Of a stretch of 27,848 bases of DNA, positions 8,175-16,867 are shown in pieces. This DNA is from an uncultured Prevotellaceae bacterium (lineage in GTDB: Bacteria > Bacteroidota > Bacteroidia > Bacteroidales > Bacteroidaceae): assembly GCA_946539475.1 (NCBI GenBank), contig CAMNHM010000019.1, positions 1 through 27,848 on the forward strand, in the 5' to 3' direction. Below the pieces are notes generated by a model. It worked only from the letters and a program-made list of their open reading frames with translations. It had not been told where the DNA came from and did not search any database. Numbering within the stretch: the first letter of the stretch is position 1; every line of letters starts with the position of its first letter. Made by a program: the position numbers and the translations under genes.

Positions 8175-10157
8175 ATGATTACCAATATCGACAGAAGAAA
8201 CAGGTGGTGGCTGCTCAGCCTGCCGTTGCTGGCCCTGAGCATGACATTCACTGCCTGCTATGACAATGACGACGACGTGCCCGAGAGCTACTACGAGTCG
8301 ACGAAGCTCACGGCGGCCGCCTTCCTAGAGGAGCGACCCGAGCTGTTCAGCGACTTCATAGGCATACTCAAGCGCACACCCTACTTCTCCATGCTCTCCA
8401 CCTACGGCACGTACTCCACGGCCGGACTGCTGAAGTACACCCTCTTCGCACCCACCAACGAGGGCATAGAGCGCTATCTCCAGCGGCATGGCTACAGCAG
8501 CATCGAGCAGATACCTGAAGAGACCTGCGACACACTGGCACGCACGCATATCATCAAGAAGGGCGCCTTCTTCACCACCGACATCAGCGAGGGAGCCCTG
8601 CCCGAGCTGAACATGGACGATGCCTACATCGTGCTCTCCTCCGACAGCGACGTGACCAACAACAACAAGCTCGTCTACTATATAAATAAGAACGCACGCA
8701 TGCTGGAGTTCAACGACTCCGTCACCAACGGTGTCGTCCACGTCATCAACAACACCATCTCCTCCTCGTCGATGCTCCTGGCCGACAAGATCGAGGAAGA
8801 CTCCACGCTGACACTCTTCAGCGAGGCACTGCGACTCACGGGCATGGCCGACTCGCTCACCCGCTACATCGACGAGACCTATTCCTGCGGCGACGATTCC
8901 GTATATACCGGAACGATGGAGCGCTGCACCAGTGGTAGCGCCGACTACACCCGGACCTTCTGGGTGGGCAAGCGATACTTCAAGTACACGGCCTTCGTAG
9001 AGCCCGACTCCGTCTTCCATCGCAGCGGCATCTACAACATCGACGACCTCAAGGCGTATGCCAAGAGCGTCTACGACGCCACCTATCCCGAGGATGCCGG
9101 ACTTTACGACGACAACCCCAAGGACCGCCGTAACCCCCTGAACCGCTTCATCAGCTATCATCTGCTCAACCGTATCGGACAGTACAACAGCTGGGTGCCA
9201 TCGGGCACCATCCGTGAACGCTGTCTCGACACCAAGCTCATCGACCCCGAGGAGTACTACGAGACGATGTGCCCGGGCACCATCATGCGCTTCGCCGGGC
9301 CCTCCGACGGACTGTTCATCAATCGCCGAGGCGTACAGAACAGGGCCGAGCGCGGCGTCTTCATCAAGGGTGTGAAGGTGCTCTCGCCCTCTGAGTCCGG
9401 CGAGACCGACCAGAATGCCCTGAACGGGGTATACCACTATCTCGACGACATCCTGGCCTATACCCCCGAGGTGCGCGACATCGTGCTCAACCGCCGCATC
9501 CGCATCGATGCCACTGTCCTGAGCCCCGACTTCATGAACTGCAACGGCCGCGGCCGCTATGGCGAGGACATCCTCACTGGCTTCAAGAACGACTTCATCA
9601 CCGACTGGAAAGCCACGAAGGAGACTTTTATCGGCGTGCATAGCGATGTCGACTATTGGTGGTCGTATCAGGCCAATGCCGTCTGTATCAGCGGTGTCTT
9701 CGACGTCACCTTCAAGCTGCCTCCCGTGCCCACCGGCACATACGAAGTGCGCCTCGGCTACACCCCCGGCGACGAGCGTGGCGTGGTGCAGGTATATCTC
9801 GACAACGAGCCCTGCGGCATTCCCGTCGACCTCCGTGTCTACGGTCAGGATCCCACCATCGGATGGATTGCCGACACCGAGGACGAGGAGGAGAACATGG
9901 CCAACGACAAGGCCATGCACAATCGCGGCTACATGAAGTCCACCGACGTCTGGCATCCCGGTGGCGGCGATGACTCCATGCGTGCGCTGAGTCCCCTGCG
10001 CCGTGTGCTCACCACGAAGTACCTCGATTCCAGCAAGTCATACTATCTGCGCTTCCGCCAGGTGCTCGACGACCCGAACCGCTATTGGTCGTTCGACTAC
10101 ATCGAGCTCTGCCCCAAGAGCGTCTACGGCAGCCCCGAGGGTGAGGACACCCACTAA
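8175..10157 (+). CDS. FAS1-domain lipoprotein with C-terminal beta-sandwich-like domain
   Basis: A 660-residue lipoprotein: basic/aromatic N-terminus, lipobox TFTAC (cysteine 28), then YDNDDDVPE, an acidic tail fitting surface export. FAS1 unit 1 spans about 45-200 (YTLFAPTNEGIERYL, THIIKKG, GVVHVINNTI). Unit 2 spans about 205-435 (starts LTLFSEALRLTGMADSL, contains NRFISYHLL and ends NGVYHYLDDILAY) with a longer insertion. The last 220 residues are strand-rich (VFDVTFKLPPVPTGTYEVRLG, RGVVQVYLDNEPCG, KSYYLRFRQVLDD, WSFDYIELCPK) and look like a carbohydrate-binding-type beta-sandwich; that is a judgement from pattern, not a family match. It lies 46 bases after the SusD gene and 36 before another FAS1 lipoprotein, inside one operon. 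Likely surface accessory of the uptake system. Confidence 0.85.
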   Translation: MITNIDRRNRWWLLSLPLLALSMTFTACYDNDDDVPESYYESTKLTAAAFLEERPELFSDFIGILKRTPYFSMLSTYGTYSTAGLLKYTLFAPTNEGIERYLQRHGYSSIEQIPEETCDTLARTHIIKKGAFFTTDISEGALPELNMDDAYIVLSSDSDVTNNNKLVYYINKNARMLEFNDSVTNGVVHVINNTISSSSMLLADKIEEDSTLTLFSEALRLTGMADSLTRYIDETYSCGDDSVYTGTMERCTSGSADYTRTFWVGKRYFKYTAFVEPDSVFHRSGIYNIDDLKAYAKSVYDATYPEDAGLYDDNPKDRRNPLNRFISYHLLNRIGQYNSWVPSGTIRERCLDTKLIDPEEYYETMCPGTIMRFAGPSDGLFINRRGVQNRAERGVFIKGVKVLSPSESGETDQNALNGVYHYLDDILAYTPEVRDIVLNRRIRIDATVLSPDFMNCNGRGRYGEDILTGFKNDFITDWKATKETFIGVHSDVDYWWSYQANAVCISGVFDVTFKLPPVPTGTYEVRLGYTPGDERGVVQVYLDNEPCGIPVDLRVYGQDPTIGWIADTEDEEENMANDKAMHNRGYMKSTDVWHPGGGDDSMRALSPLRRVLTTKYLDSSKSYYLRFRQVLDDPNRYWSFDYIELCPKSVYGSPEGEDTH

Positions 10158-10174
10158 TGTGATAACCCCGAATA

Positions 10175-10192
10175 ACTGAGAATACTGAGAAT
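10175..10192 (+). repeat. Tandem 9-mer ACTGAGAAT (x2) in the gap before the next start codon
   Basis: ACTGAGAAT occurs twice with no spacer and runs into the ATG at 10194. A related TAACTGAGAAC lies at the stop codon of the first SusC gene (6407). It resembles the heptamer junction repeats elsewhere in the window but with period 9. Confidence 0.7.
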
Positions 10193-10193
10193 T

Positions 10194-11837
10194 ATGACTA
10201 TCAAGAAATACAAACGACAACTGATAGGCTTGTCATTTATCATTTGTCAGCTATCATTCAGCCTGGCACTCACTTCCTGCAGCGACTGGGACGACCACTA
10301 CGAAGGTGCACAGACAGGCACCGGGCAGACGCTGTGGCAGCAGATGCAGCAGATGCCGGAGCTGAGCGACTTCTGCCAGGTACTCGAGCAGACGAAGGTG
10401 TTCCGCATGCATAGGAAGACGCCCGTCAGCTACGCCCAGATGCTCGACGGCGGACAGTCGTTCACCGTCGTGGCACCCGTCAACGGCACCTTCAACCGCG
10501 ATTCACTCCTTCGACTCGTACAGACCAACCAGGGCGACTCCGTGGTCGAGAAGTTCTTCGTGCTGAACCACCTCTCGCGATCGACGAGCTCAGTGAAGGA
10601 GGCGCCACAGTCGATGCTCATGCTCAACTCCAAGCATGTCTCGATGTCGGCTGGAGCCATCGAGGGCGTTGCCCTGCGCGCATCCAACGTGCATGCCAAG
10701 AATGGCGTGCTGCACGTCGCCGAGCGTCCGCTACCCTACGAGTACAACCTTTACGAGGCCCTCTGCGACATGCCGTCGCTGAGTGCCATCGGCTTCTTCC
10801 TCCGCCAGTACGACGAAGACTACTTCGATGCCGATGCCTCCGTCTCCAGCGGCATCGTCGAGGGTGTGCCAGTGTATGTCGACTCGGTCGTCATCGAGCG
10901 CAACCGCATGCTCCAGCGTATAGGCCTCATCAATGCCGAGGACTCCACCTACTGGATGGTCGTCCCGACCACCAACGGCTGGAATCGTGCCTACGCAGAG
11001 GCAACGAAGTATTTCGTCTACGACGCCACGGTGCTCAAGCGCGACTCCATCCAGCAGTACTGGACCAACCGTGCCTTGCTCGACGATGCCGTCTTCAACA
11101 TGACCGACCAGCGCTCCGTCAACGACTCGCTCCTCTCCGTGCCCTACCTCAACTGGCGCACGGGATGGGTCAGCGGAAAGCCCGTCTACCATGTCTTCAA
11201 GCAGCCCTTCGCACAGGGAGGCATCCTGCACGGAGCACAGGCCGTGGCATGCAGCAACGGCACCCTCTACACCGTCGACGAGTGGCCCTTCAACCCCCTG
11301 ACGACCTATTTCACCGAGCTATGGGCCGAGGGTGAGAGCACGTGGCTCATCACCTCAGAGAAGGACTGTTCCTACAACGCCCGCCGACAGGTCGCCGACA
11401 GCATCTCCGAGAATGCCTACCTGCAGATCGTGCCCCGCACGACGACCTCAAACTGGACCCTCAACTTCCGCCTGAACAACACGCTGGCTGGCGACTACGA
11501 CATCTGTCTCGTCATCCTGCCGAAGGCTGTCAGCAACCAGGTCGATCCCGACCTGCGCCCCTGCAAGTTCAAGGCCACGATCAACTATGTCGACGAGGCA
11601 GGAAAGCAGCAGTCGTTCAACTTCGACAACCGGCAGTTCACCAGCGACCCCGAGCGCGTCGACACCATCGTCCTCGCCGAGGCCTTCCGCCTGCCCGTCT
11701 GCAACTACGATCAGACTGACATCAAGGTAAGCCTCACCGTACAGTGCAATATCCTTGCCCGCGAGACGTCACGCTACGCCCGCGAGATGTACCTCGACTG
11801 CATCTATCTCCGTCCACGAACTTCTAAATCCGAATAA
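10194..11837 (+). CDS. FAS1-domain lipoprotein (third of the operon)
   Basis: A 547-residue lipoprotein with lipobox LTSC (cysteine 29) followed by SDWDDHYEG, a common opening of Bacteroidota FAS1 lipoproteins. FAS1 unit 1 runs about 42-185 (LWQQMQQMPELSDFCQVLE, FTVVAPVNGTFNRDSLL, KFFVLNHLS, NGVLHVAERPLPY). Unit 2 runs about 185-385 (NLYEALCDMPSLSAIGFFL, YWMVVPTTNGWNRAY, HGAQAVACSNGTLYTVDEW). The rest (390-547) is strand-rich (NWTLNFRLNNTLAGDYDICL, CIYLRPR) like the C-terminal part of the preceding gene, so the two are probably paralogues or partners. The hydrophobic core of the signal peptide (SFIICQLSF) is encoded by four 7-base repeats and is nearly identical in DNA to that of the second SusD gene. 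The next SusC gene starts 3 bases after the stop. Confidence 0.85.
   Translation: MTIKKYKRQLIGLSFIICQLSFSLALTSCSDWDDHYEGAQTGTGQTLWQQMQQMPELSDFCQVLEQTKVFRMHRKTPVSYAQMLDGGQSFTVVAPVNGTFNRDSLLRLVQTNQGDSVVEKFFVLNHLSRSTSSVKEAPQSMLMLNSKHVSMSAGAIEGVALRASNVHAKNGVLHVAERPLPYEYNLYEALCDMPSLSAIGFFLRQYDEDYFDADASVSSGIVEGVPVYVDSVVIERNRMLQRIGLINAEDSTYWMVVPTTNGWNRAYAEATKYFVYDATVLKRDSIQQYWTNRALLDDAVFNMTDQRSVNDSLLSVPYLNWRTGWVSGKPVYHVFKQPFAQGGILHGAQAVACSNGTLYTVDEWPFNPLTTYFTELWAEGESTWLITSEKDCSYNARRQVADSISENAYLQIVPRTTTSNWTLNFRLNNTLAGDYDICLVILPKAVSNQVDPDLRPCKFKATINYVDEAGKQQSFNFDNRQFTSDPERVDTIVLAEAFRLPVCNYDQTDIKVSLTVQCNILARETSRYAREMYLDCIYLRPRTSKSE
10230..10257 (+). repeat. Heptamer repeat (x4) encoding a signal-peptide core
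   Basis: Four consecutive 7-base units, TTGTCAT, TTATCAT, TTGTCAG, CTATCAT, sit inside the signal peptide of the third FAS1 lipoprotein and encode its hydrophobic core. The surrounding block 10221-10261 matches 15091-15131 in the second SusD gene at 38 of 41 positions. Confidence 0.8.
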
Positions 11838-11840
11838 GCT

Positions 11841-14800
11841 ATGAAGAAGCATATATTCTCCGCAATACTGCTGCTGGCATCGGCGACGCTGGCAGCACAA
11901 GAAAAAACGGTGGTGAGTACCAGCCATTCTCAGACGGTCAAAGGACGTGTCGTCGATGCAGCCACCGGTCAGCCGCTGGCAGGCGTCATCGTCTCGGCCT
12001 ACGGCAACCAGCGCCAGACGACGATGACCGGCGACGACGGTTGCTACGAGCTGAGTGTACCCGACTACGTGCGGTCACTAGCCATGCGTGTCGACGGCTA
12101 CAACCTCCAGCAGACAGCCATCAACGACGGCCGTGCCGACGCCCAGCTATATAGCGACGCCTTCCGTGCCGACTACAACCGCACGGGCACCGCACGCCTC
12201 ACGAGCGAAGCCGCCGACTTCGCCAACACCTCCGAGCTGAGCATCGACCCGCTCATCGCACAGCAGCTAGGCGCCGACGTGCGCAGCGTCAGCCGTGGCG
12301 GCATTCCCGGCATGGGCAGCCAGATGCTCGTCAGCGGCATCAACTCGCTCAATGCCAACGCGCAGCCGCTCATCGTCATCGACGACGTCATCATGGACAT
12401 GCAGTACAGCCGTGAGATGCTCCACGACGGCTACTTCAACAACATCCTTGCCAACTTCAACGTGGGCGACATCGAGAGCGTACAGGTCATGAAGAATGCC
12501 ACCGCCCTCTATGGCGCCAAGGGTGCCAACGGCGTGATCCTCATCAAGACCAAGCGCAACAAGTCGATGGCCACGAAGATCGACGTCACCATCAACGGAC
12601 GCTACGAGCTCGTGCCCCGACTGCCCGAGATGATGTCGGCCGACGCCTACCGCCTCTACACCACAGAGCTGCTCGCCGGACGTACCAACCCAATCCTACT
12701 GGGTAAGATGAAGTACCTCAACAGCGATCCCACCTATTACTATTACAACCAGTACCACAACGAGACCGACTGGACGAAGGAGGTCTACCACAACGCCTTC
12801 TCACAGAACTACGGCATCAACGTGCAGGGTGGCGACGACATCGCCTCCTACAACCTCTCCGTGGGCTACTCCCTGGGCAACAGCACGCTGAAGGAGAACG
12901 ACTACTCGCGCTTCAACATGCGCCTGAACAGCGACATCAACATCACCCGCCGCCTCAACGTGCGCTTCGATGCTTCCTACAGCGACGTCGACCGTTCGCT
13001 GCGCGACGATGGTGCCCCCGCCGATGCCCTCTCGACGGTCGTCACCTCGCCAGGCTTCATCGCCCTGGCAAAGGCGCCCTTCCTCTCGCCCTACGCCTTC
13101 GACAAGTTCGGAAAGGTAAGCCACTATCTGGCCGAGGCCGACGACTATCTCGAGGGTAAGTTCCAAGGACGCGGACGACTGGCCAACCCCGTCAGCATCC
13201 TCGAATATGGCGACGGCAAGAACCGCAACTCCTTCGGCAACCGACTCATCACCTTCGCCATCACCCCGCGCTACGACTTCAACCGACACCTGTCGCTCAG
13301 CGAGCACTTCACGCTCGGCCTCGTCAACACCAACGAGAACTACTACCTGCCGATCAAAGGCGTGCCGACGTTCTATGTAGAAGGCCTCGACGAGGCGACG
13401 ACACTGCAGAATGTAGCCCGTAGCCTCGCTGCCCGACAGACATCCATACAGAGCGACACCCGACTCACCTGGCGCTACACCAGCGGTGCCCACGGGCTGA
13501 ACCTACAGGGAGGCGTACGCTACCTGAGCAACGACTATAAGCTCACCTCGCAGACGGGCTATAACTCCGGCAACGACAAGACGCCGAACATGTCAGGATC
13601 GCTACAGTTCAAGAGCACCGGCGGTGCCGACGACAAGACGCGCGAGATTACCTGGTATGCACTGGCCGACTATAGCTACTCCGACCGCTTCTACCTCGAT
13701 GCAGGACTCTCTGCACAGGCCTCGTCACGCTTCGGCGACGATGCCGGCGGGATGAAGCTCTTCGGCACCGTCTGGGGACTCTTCCCCAGCATCGAGGGCG
13801 CCTGGGTGGTCAGCAACGAGCGATGGCTCGCTGCCGTGCCCGCCGTCAACTTCCTGCGACTGTCGCTGGGATTCGATGTCACCGGCAACGACGACCTCGA
13901 CTACACCGCCTCACGCTCCTATTTCGTCGCCCGCCGTATGCTCGGCGAGAGCGTCAGCGGAAAGGTCATCGGCAACATCGGCAATACCGACCTACAGTGG
14001 GAGACCACACGCCGACTGACGGCAGGACTCGCTGCCAACCTCCTCGACAACCGCCTGTCGCTGCGCTTCAACGTCTTCAAGGGATGGACCTCCAACCTCC
14101 TCTCCCTGCGACAGCTGGCATGGACCAGCGGCCTTCAGGAGAACTGGAGCAACGACGGCAAGCTGCAGAACACGGGCTTCGACCTTAGCCTCGACGCCAA
14201 GGTGCTCGCCCTGCGCGACTTCAGCTGGGAGCTGGGCGCCTCAGCAGGCCACTATAAGAACGAGGTCACCGCACTGCCCAATGCCGACCGCGCCGTCGAG
14301 ACCGACATCTACGGCGCCACCGTGCTGACGAAGGTCGGCATGCCTGTAGGCGTCTTCTACGGCTATCAGACCGACGGCGTCTATGCCACCACCGCCGGCG
14401 CTGCCGCCGACGGCCACTATGTAGAGAAGCAGAATGGCGCCCGACAGTATTTCGAGGCGGGCGACATGCGCATACGCGACCTCGACGGCAACAAGCTCAT
14501 CGACGCCGCCGACCGCACCGTCATCGGCGACCCCAACCCCGACATCTATGGCAATATCTTCACTACGCTGACCTACCGCCAGCTGAAGCTGAGTGCAACG
14601 ATGACCTACTCGCTGGGCGGCGACATCTACAACTACCAGCGATCGCTACTCGAGGGAGGAAGCCTCTTCCTCAACCAGACGACGGCTGTAGAGAACAGAT
14701 GGAACACCGAGGGACAGTCGACCGACATGCCCCGCGTGGCATATACCGACCCCATCGGCAACGCGCGCTTCAGCGACCGCTGGATTGAGGACGGCAGCTA

Positions 14801-15026
14801 TCTCCGCCTGAGCAATGTCACACTCTCATGGCACCTGCCCATTCAGAGCACCTACCTGCAGGGCATCACCGTCTGGGGATCGGCACAGAACGTCGTCACC
14901 CTGACGCGATACCTCGGCAGCGATCCCGACTGCGCCATTCCCGGTGCCATCCTCGCACAGGGCATCGACCGCGGCCTCCTCGGACAGGGGCGCAGCTTCT
15001 CGCTCGGAGTGGACATCAATTTGTAA
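11841..15026 (+). CDS. SusC/RagA-family TonB-dependent outer-membrane transporter (second pair)
   Basis: A 1061-residue precursor: signal peptide ending LASATLAAQ (residue 20), carboxypeptidase-regulatory-like domain about 33-105 (VKGRVVDAATGQPLAGVIVSA, a canonical opening), plug with VGDIESVQVMKNATALYGAK and GVILIKTKR, and a long beta-barrel. The plug phrase usually read as L/I-R-G before the conserved PLxVVDG is here MLVSGINSL, then PLIVIDDVIMD, so the arginine is replaced by serine and the VDG glycine by aspartate. The last residues are SLGVDINL, ending in leucine not phenylalanine. It starts 3 bases after the FAS1 gene, and its SusD follows after a 37-base heptamer-repeat spacer. It is only distantly like the first SusC in this operon, so the operon probably handles two ligands or two forms of one ligand. 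Confidence 0.95.
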   Translation: MKKHIFSAILLLASATLAAQEKTVVSTSHSQTVKGRVVDAATGQPLAGVIVSAYGNQRQTTMTGDDGCYELSVPDYVRSLAMRVDGYNLQQTAINDGRADAQLYSDAFRADYNRTGTARLTSEAADFANTSELSIDPLIAQQLGADVRSVSRGGIPGMGSQMLVSGINSLNANAQPLIVIDDVIMDMQYSREMLHDGYFNNILANFNVGDIESVQVMKNATALYGAKGANGVILIKTKRNKSMATKIDVTINGRYELVPRLPEMMSADAYRLYTTELLAGRTNPILLGKMKYLNSDPTYYYYNQYHNETDWTKEVYHNAFSQNYGINVQGGDDIASYNLSVGYSLGNSTLKENDYSRFNMRLNSDINITRRLNVRFDASYSDVDRSLRDDGAPADALSTVVTSPGFIALAKAPFLSPYAFDKFGKVSHYLAEADDYLEGKFQGRGRLANPVSILEYGDGKNRNSFGNRLITFAITPRYDFNRHLSLSEHFTLGLVNTNENYYLPIKGVPTFYVEGLDEATTLQNVARSLAARQTSIQSDTRLTWRYTSGAHGLNLQGGVRYLSNDYKLTSQTGYNSGNDKTPNMSGSLQFKSTGGADDKTREITWYALADYSYSDRFYLDAGLSAQASSRFGDDAGGMKLFGTVWGLFPSIEGAWVVSNERWLAAVPAVNFLRLSLGFDVTGNDDLDYTASRSYFVARRMLGESVSGKVIGNIGNTDLQWETTRRLTAGLAANLLDNRLSLRFNVFKGWTSNLLSLRQLAWTSGLQENWSNDGKLQNTGFDLSLDAKVLALRDFSWELGASAGHYKNEVTALPNADRAVETDIYGATVLTKVGMPVGVFYGYQTDGVYATTAGAAADGHYVEKQNGARQYFEAGDMRIRDLDGNKLIDAADRTVIGDPNPDIYGNIFTTLTYRQLKLSATMTYSLGGDIYNYQRSLLEGGSLFLNQTTAVENRWNTEGQSTDMPRVAYTDPIGNARFSDRWIEDGSYLRLSNVTLSWHLPIQSTYLQGITVWGSAQNVVTLTRYLGSDPDCAIPGAILAQGIDRGLLGQGRSFSLGVDINL

Positions 15027-15063
15027 TTAGTAATGTGTAATTAGGAATTAGTAATTAGAAATT
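15024..15063 (+). repeat. Stop-anchored heptamer array between SusC and SusD genes
   Basis: The array starts exactly at the TAA stop of the SusC gene: units TAATTAG, TAATGTG, TAATTAG, GAATTAG, TAATTAG in perfect 7-base register to 15058, then AAATT leading into ATG at 15064. The whole intergenic gap is repeat. It contains no Shine-Dalgarno-like sequence. Confidence 0.9.
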
Positions 15064-16770
15064 ATGATTACCAAGATAAGCAAAGGACGACTGATAGGTT
15101 TTTCATTTATCATTTGTCAGCTATCATTTAGTGTAGCATGCTCCGACATCCTTGACACCTCGTCGGAGCTAGTCGAGTTTGCCGAGGACAACACCCTCGA
15201 CCACCCCACCGACTCCGTCTATAGCGTCATGGGCATCATCAACCGCATGCAGGTCATCGCCGACCGTTCCGTCATCCTCGGCGAGCTGCGAAGCGACCTC
15301 GTAGCCCCCACCGACGCTGCCAACGCCGACCTGAAGCGCCTAGCCGCTTTCGACTTCTCACAGCCCAACCGCTACAACCGCATCAGCGACTACTATGCCG
15401 TCGTCAACAACTGCAACTTCTTCCTTGCCAACGTCGACACCATGCTGCAGCGACGCGGACGCACCCTCTTCCGCTACGAATATGCCGCCGTAAAGGCATT
15501 CAGGGCATGGACATACCTCGAGATGGTGAAGAACTACGGCAACGTGCCGCTCGTCACAGAGCCCGTCATGACCGAGCGAGAGGCCTCAGAGGCACTCTCA
15601 CAGCGGCTGTCGACCATCAAGGAGGTATGCGACTACTTCATCGACGACCTCACACCCTATGCTCTCGTCGAGCACCCGGAGTATGGCGACATCGGCGGCA
15701 ACGCCTCCAGCGAGTTCTTCCTGCCCATGAGGGCACTCCTCGGCGACCTCTGCCTGTGGGCAGGACGCTACCAGGAGGCAGCACGCTGGTATCATGACTA
15801 CCTCAACGAGCGGACGGAATTCATCACGATGAACACCGCCAACCGCGTACGCTGGACCAGCGTCACCGACTTCCAGCGGCCATCCGATGCATATAATGTC
15901 AGCGGCAGCGAGGTGATCAGCCGCATACCCATGGAGTCGCGAGTCTTCGACGGCATCGTCTCCGACCTCGAGAACGTCTTCTCCTCCACCCGCGAGAACA
16001 ACTACTTCTACCAGGTGGCACCAGCGCAGGGCATACGACGGCTGTCGGCCAGCCAGGTCTACTGCATGGAGTACAAGACCGAGATTACCACCGACACCGT
16101 CTACCCGCCACGTAGCGGATACTCCGACGAGCTCCTCGTCGGCGACCTACGGCTCTACTCCAACTACCGGCTGACGTCGCAGGGAGGACAGGACGAGTAC
16201 TCCGAGTTCTCCACCCTTCGCCAGACCATCGACAAGCTCTCGCGAACCAGCATCACCACCTACCGCCGCGCAATGGTCTACCTGCGCTATGCCGAGGCAC
16301 TCAACCGTGCACGACTGCCGCAGTCGGCCTTCGCCGTGCTGAAGTACGGACTCTGTGCCGAGAACGTCCGCGCCTATGTCGACAGCCTGGAGCGCGTCGA
16401 TGCCGGCGACCTCATCACCTTCGACGAGACAGCCTTCACACGCGAGACCGTCATCGGCATCCACTCCCTCGGATCCGGCGACAGCCAGTGCAACGCCTAC
16501 TACACGCTGCCTGTGCCGCCTACCGCCCTTGCCACCCGTCAGGACACCATCGACTACCAGATACCCATCGTAGAGGATTGCATCGTCAACGAGATGGCGC
16601 TGGAGGGAGCCTTCGAGGGCTACCGCTTCTACGACCTCATGCGCGTCGCCCTGCGGCGTGGCGACCCGGCCTACCTGGCCAACCGCGTATGCCTGCGCAA
16701 CGGCGAGGCTGACGACGCGCTGCGACAACTACTCCTCGACACCGCCAACTGGTACCTGCCTGCAGAGTAG
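15064..16770 (+). CDS. SusD/RagB-family surface lipoprotein (second pair)
   Basis: A 568-residue lipoprotein with lipobox SVAC (cysteine 26), then SDILDTSSELVEF. SusD marks: ADRSVILGELRSDLVAPTDA, the YYAVVNNCNFFLAN helix, AVKAFRAWTYLEMVKNYGNVPLV, LGDLCLWAGRYQEAARWYHDYL, AMVYLRYAEALNRARLPQ, EMALEGAFEGYRFYDLMRVALRRGD, and an end at NWYLPAE. The usual late PxxSExxxNPxLxQNP segment is absent; the gene instead ends soon after the FxGxRxxDLxR-like helix, which is one of the known SusD end types. It completes the second transporter pair and is the last gene before the operon terminator (stop at 16768-16770, A-tract begins at once). Signal-peptide DNA is shared with the third FAS1 gene. Confidence 0.93.
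   Translation: MITKISKGRLIGFSFIICQLSFSVACSDILDTSSELVEFAEDNTLDHPTDSVYSVMGIINRMQVIADRSVILGELRSDLVAPTDAANADLKRLAAFDFSQPNRYNRISDYYAVVNNCNFFLANVDTMLQRRGRTLFRYEYAAVKAFRAWTYLEMVKNYGNVPLVTEPVMTEREASEALSQRLSTIKEVCDYFIDDLTPYALVEHPEYGDIGGNASSEFFLPMRALLGDLCLWAGRYQEAARWYHDYLNERTEFITMNTANRVRWTSVTDFQRPSDAYNVSGSEVISRIPMESRVFDGIVSDLENVFSSTRENNYFYQVAPAQGIRRLSASQVYCMEYKTEITTDTVYPPRSGYSDELLVGDLRLYSNYRLTSQGGQDEYSEFSTLRQTIDKLSRTSITTYRRAMVYLRYAEALNRARLPQSAFAVLKYGLCAENVRAYVDSLERVDAGDLITFDETAFTRETVIGIHSLGSGDSQCNAYYTLPVPPTALATRQDTIDYQIPIVEDCIVNEMALEGAFEGYRFYDLMRVALRRGDPAYLANRVCLRNGEADDALRQLLLDTANWYLPAE
15100..15127 (+). repeat. Heptamer repeat (x4) encoding a signal-peptide core
   Basis: Units TTTTCAT, TTATCAT, TTGTCAG, CTATCAT encode the core of the second SusD signal peptide (FSFIICQLSF). 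Near-identical to 10230-10257. Confidence 0.8.
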
Positions 16771-16809
16771 AAAAAAAGGGGAATTTCTTTTCGGAATTCC
16801 CTTTTTTTT
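16771..16809 (+). terminator. Rho-independent terminator of the SusCD operon
   Basis: Immediately after the stop codon: an A7 run and G (16771-16778), stem GGGAATT (16779-16785), a 9-base loop, AATTCCC (16795-16801), then T8. The A-run and T-run extend the stem, so it could work in either direction. Confidence 0.9.
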
Positions 16810-16811
16810 CT

Positions 16812-16819
16812 TACCTTTG
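16812..16819 (+). promoter_or_regulatory. -7 promoter box for the MBL/flavodoxin pair
   Basis: TACCTTTG, two bases after the terminator's T-run and 48 bases before the ATG at 16868. Any -33 element would lie within the terminator hairpin; none is obvious. Confidence 0.7.
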
Positions 16820-16867
16820 CGCCCAGAACACTAACAACGCTATTCAACCATCAAAACGTACAGAGCT

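Noticed and set aside
8325..9956. Long minus-strand open frame of 543 codons
   Set aside because: Antisense shadow of the FAS1 lipoprotein gene; no family pattern, no promoter or signal.
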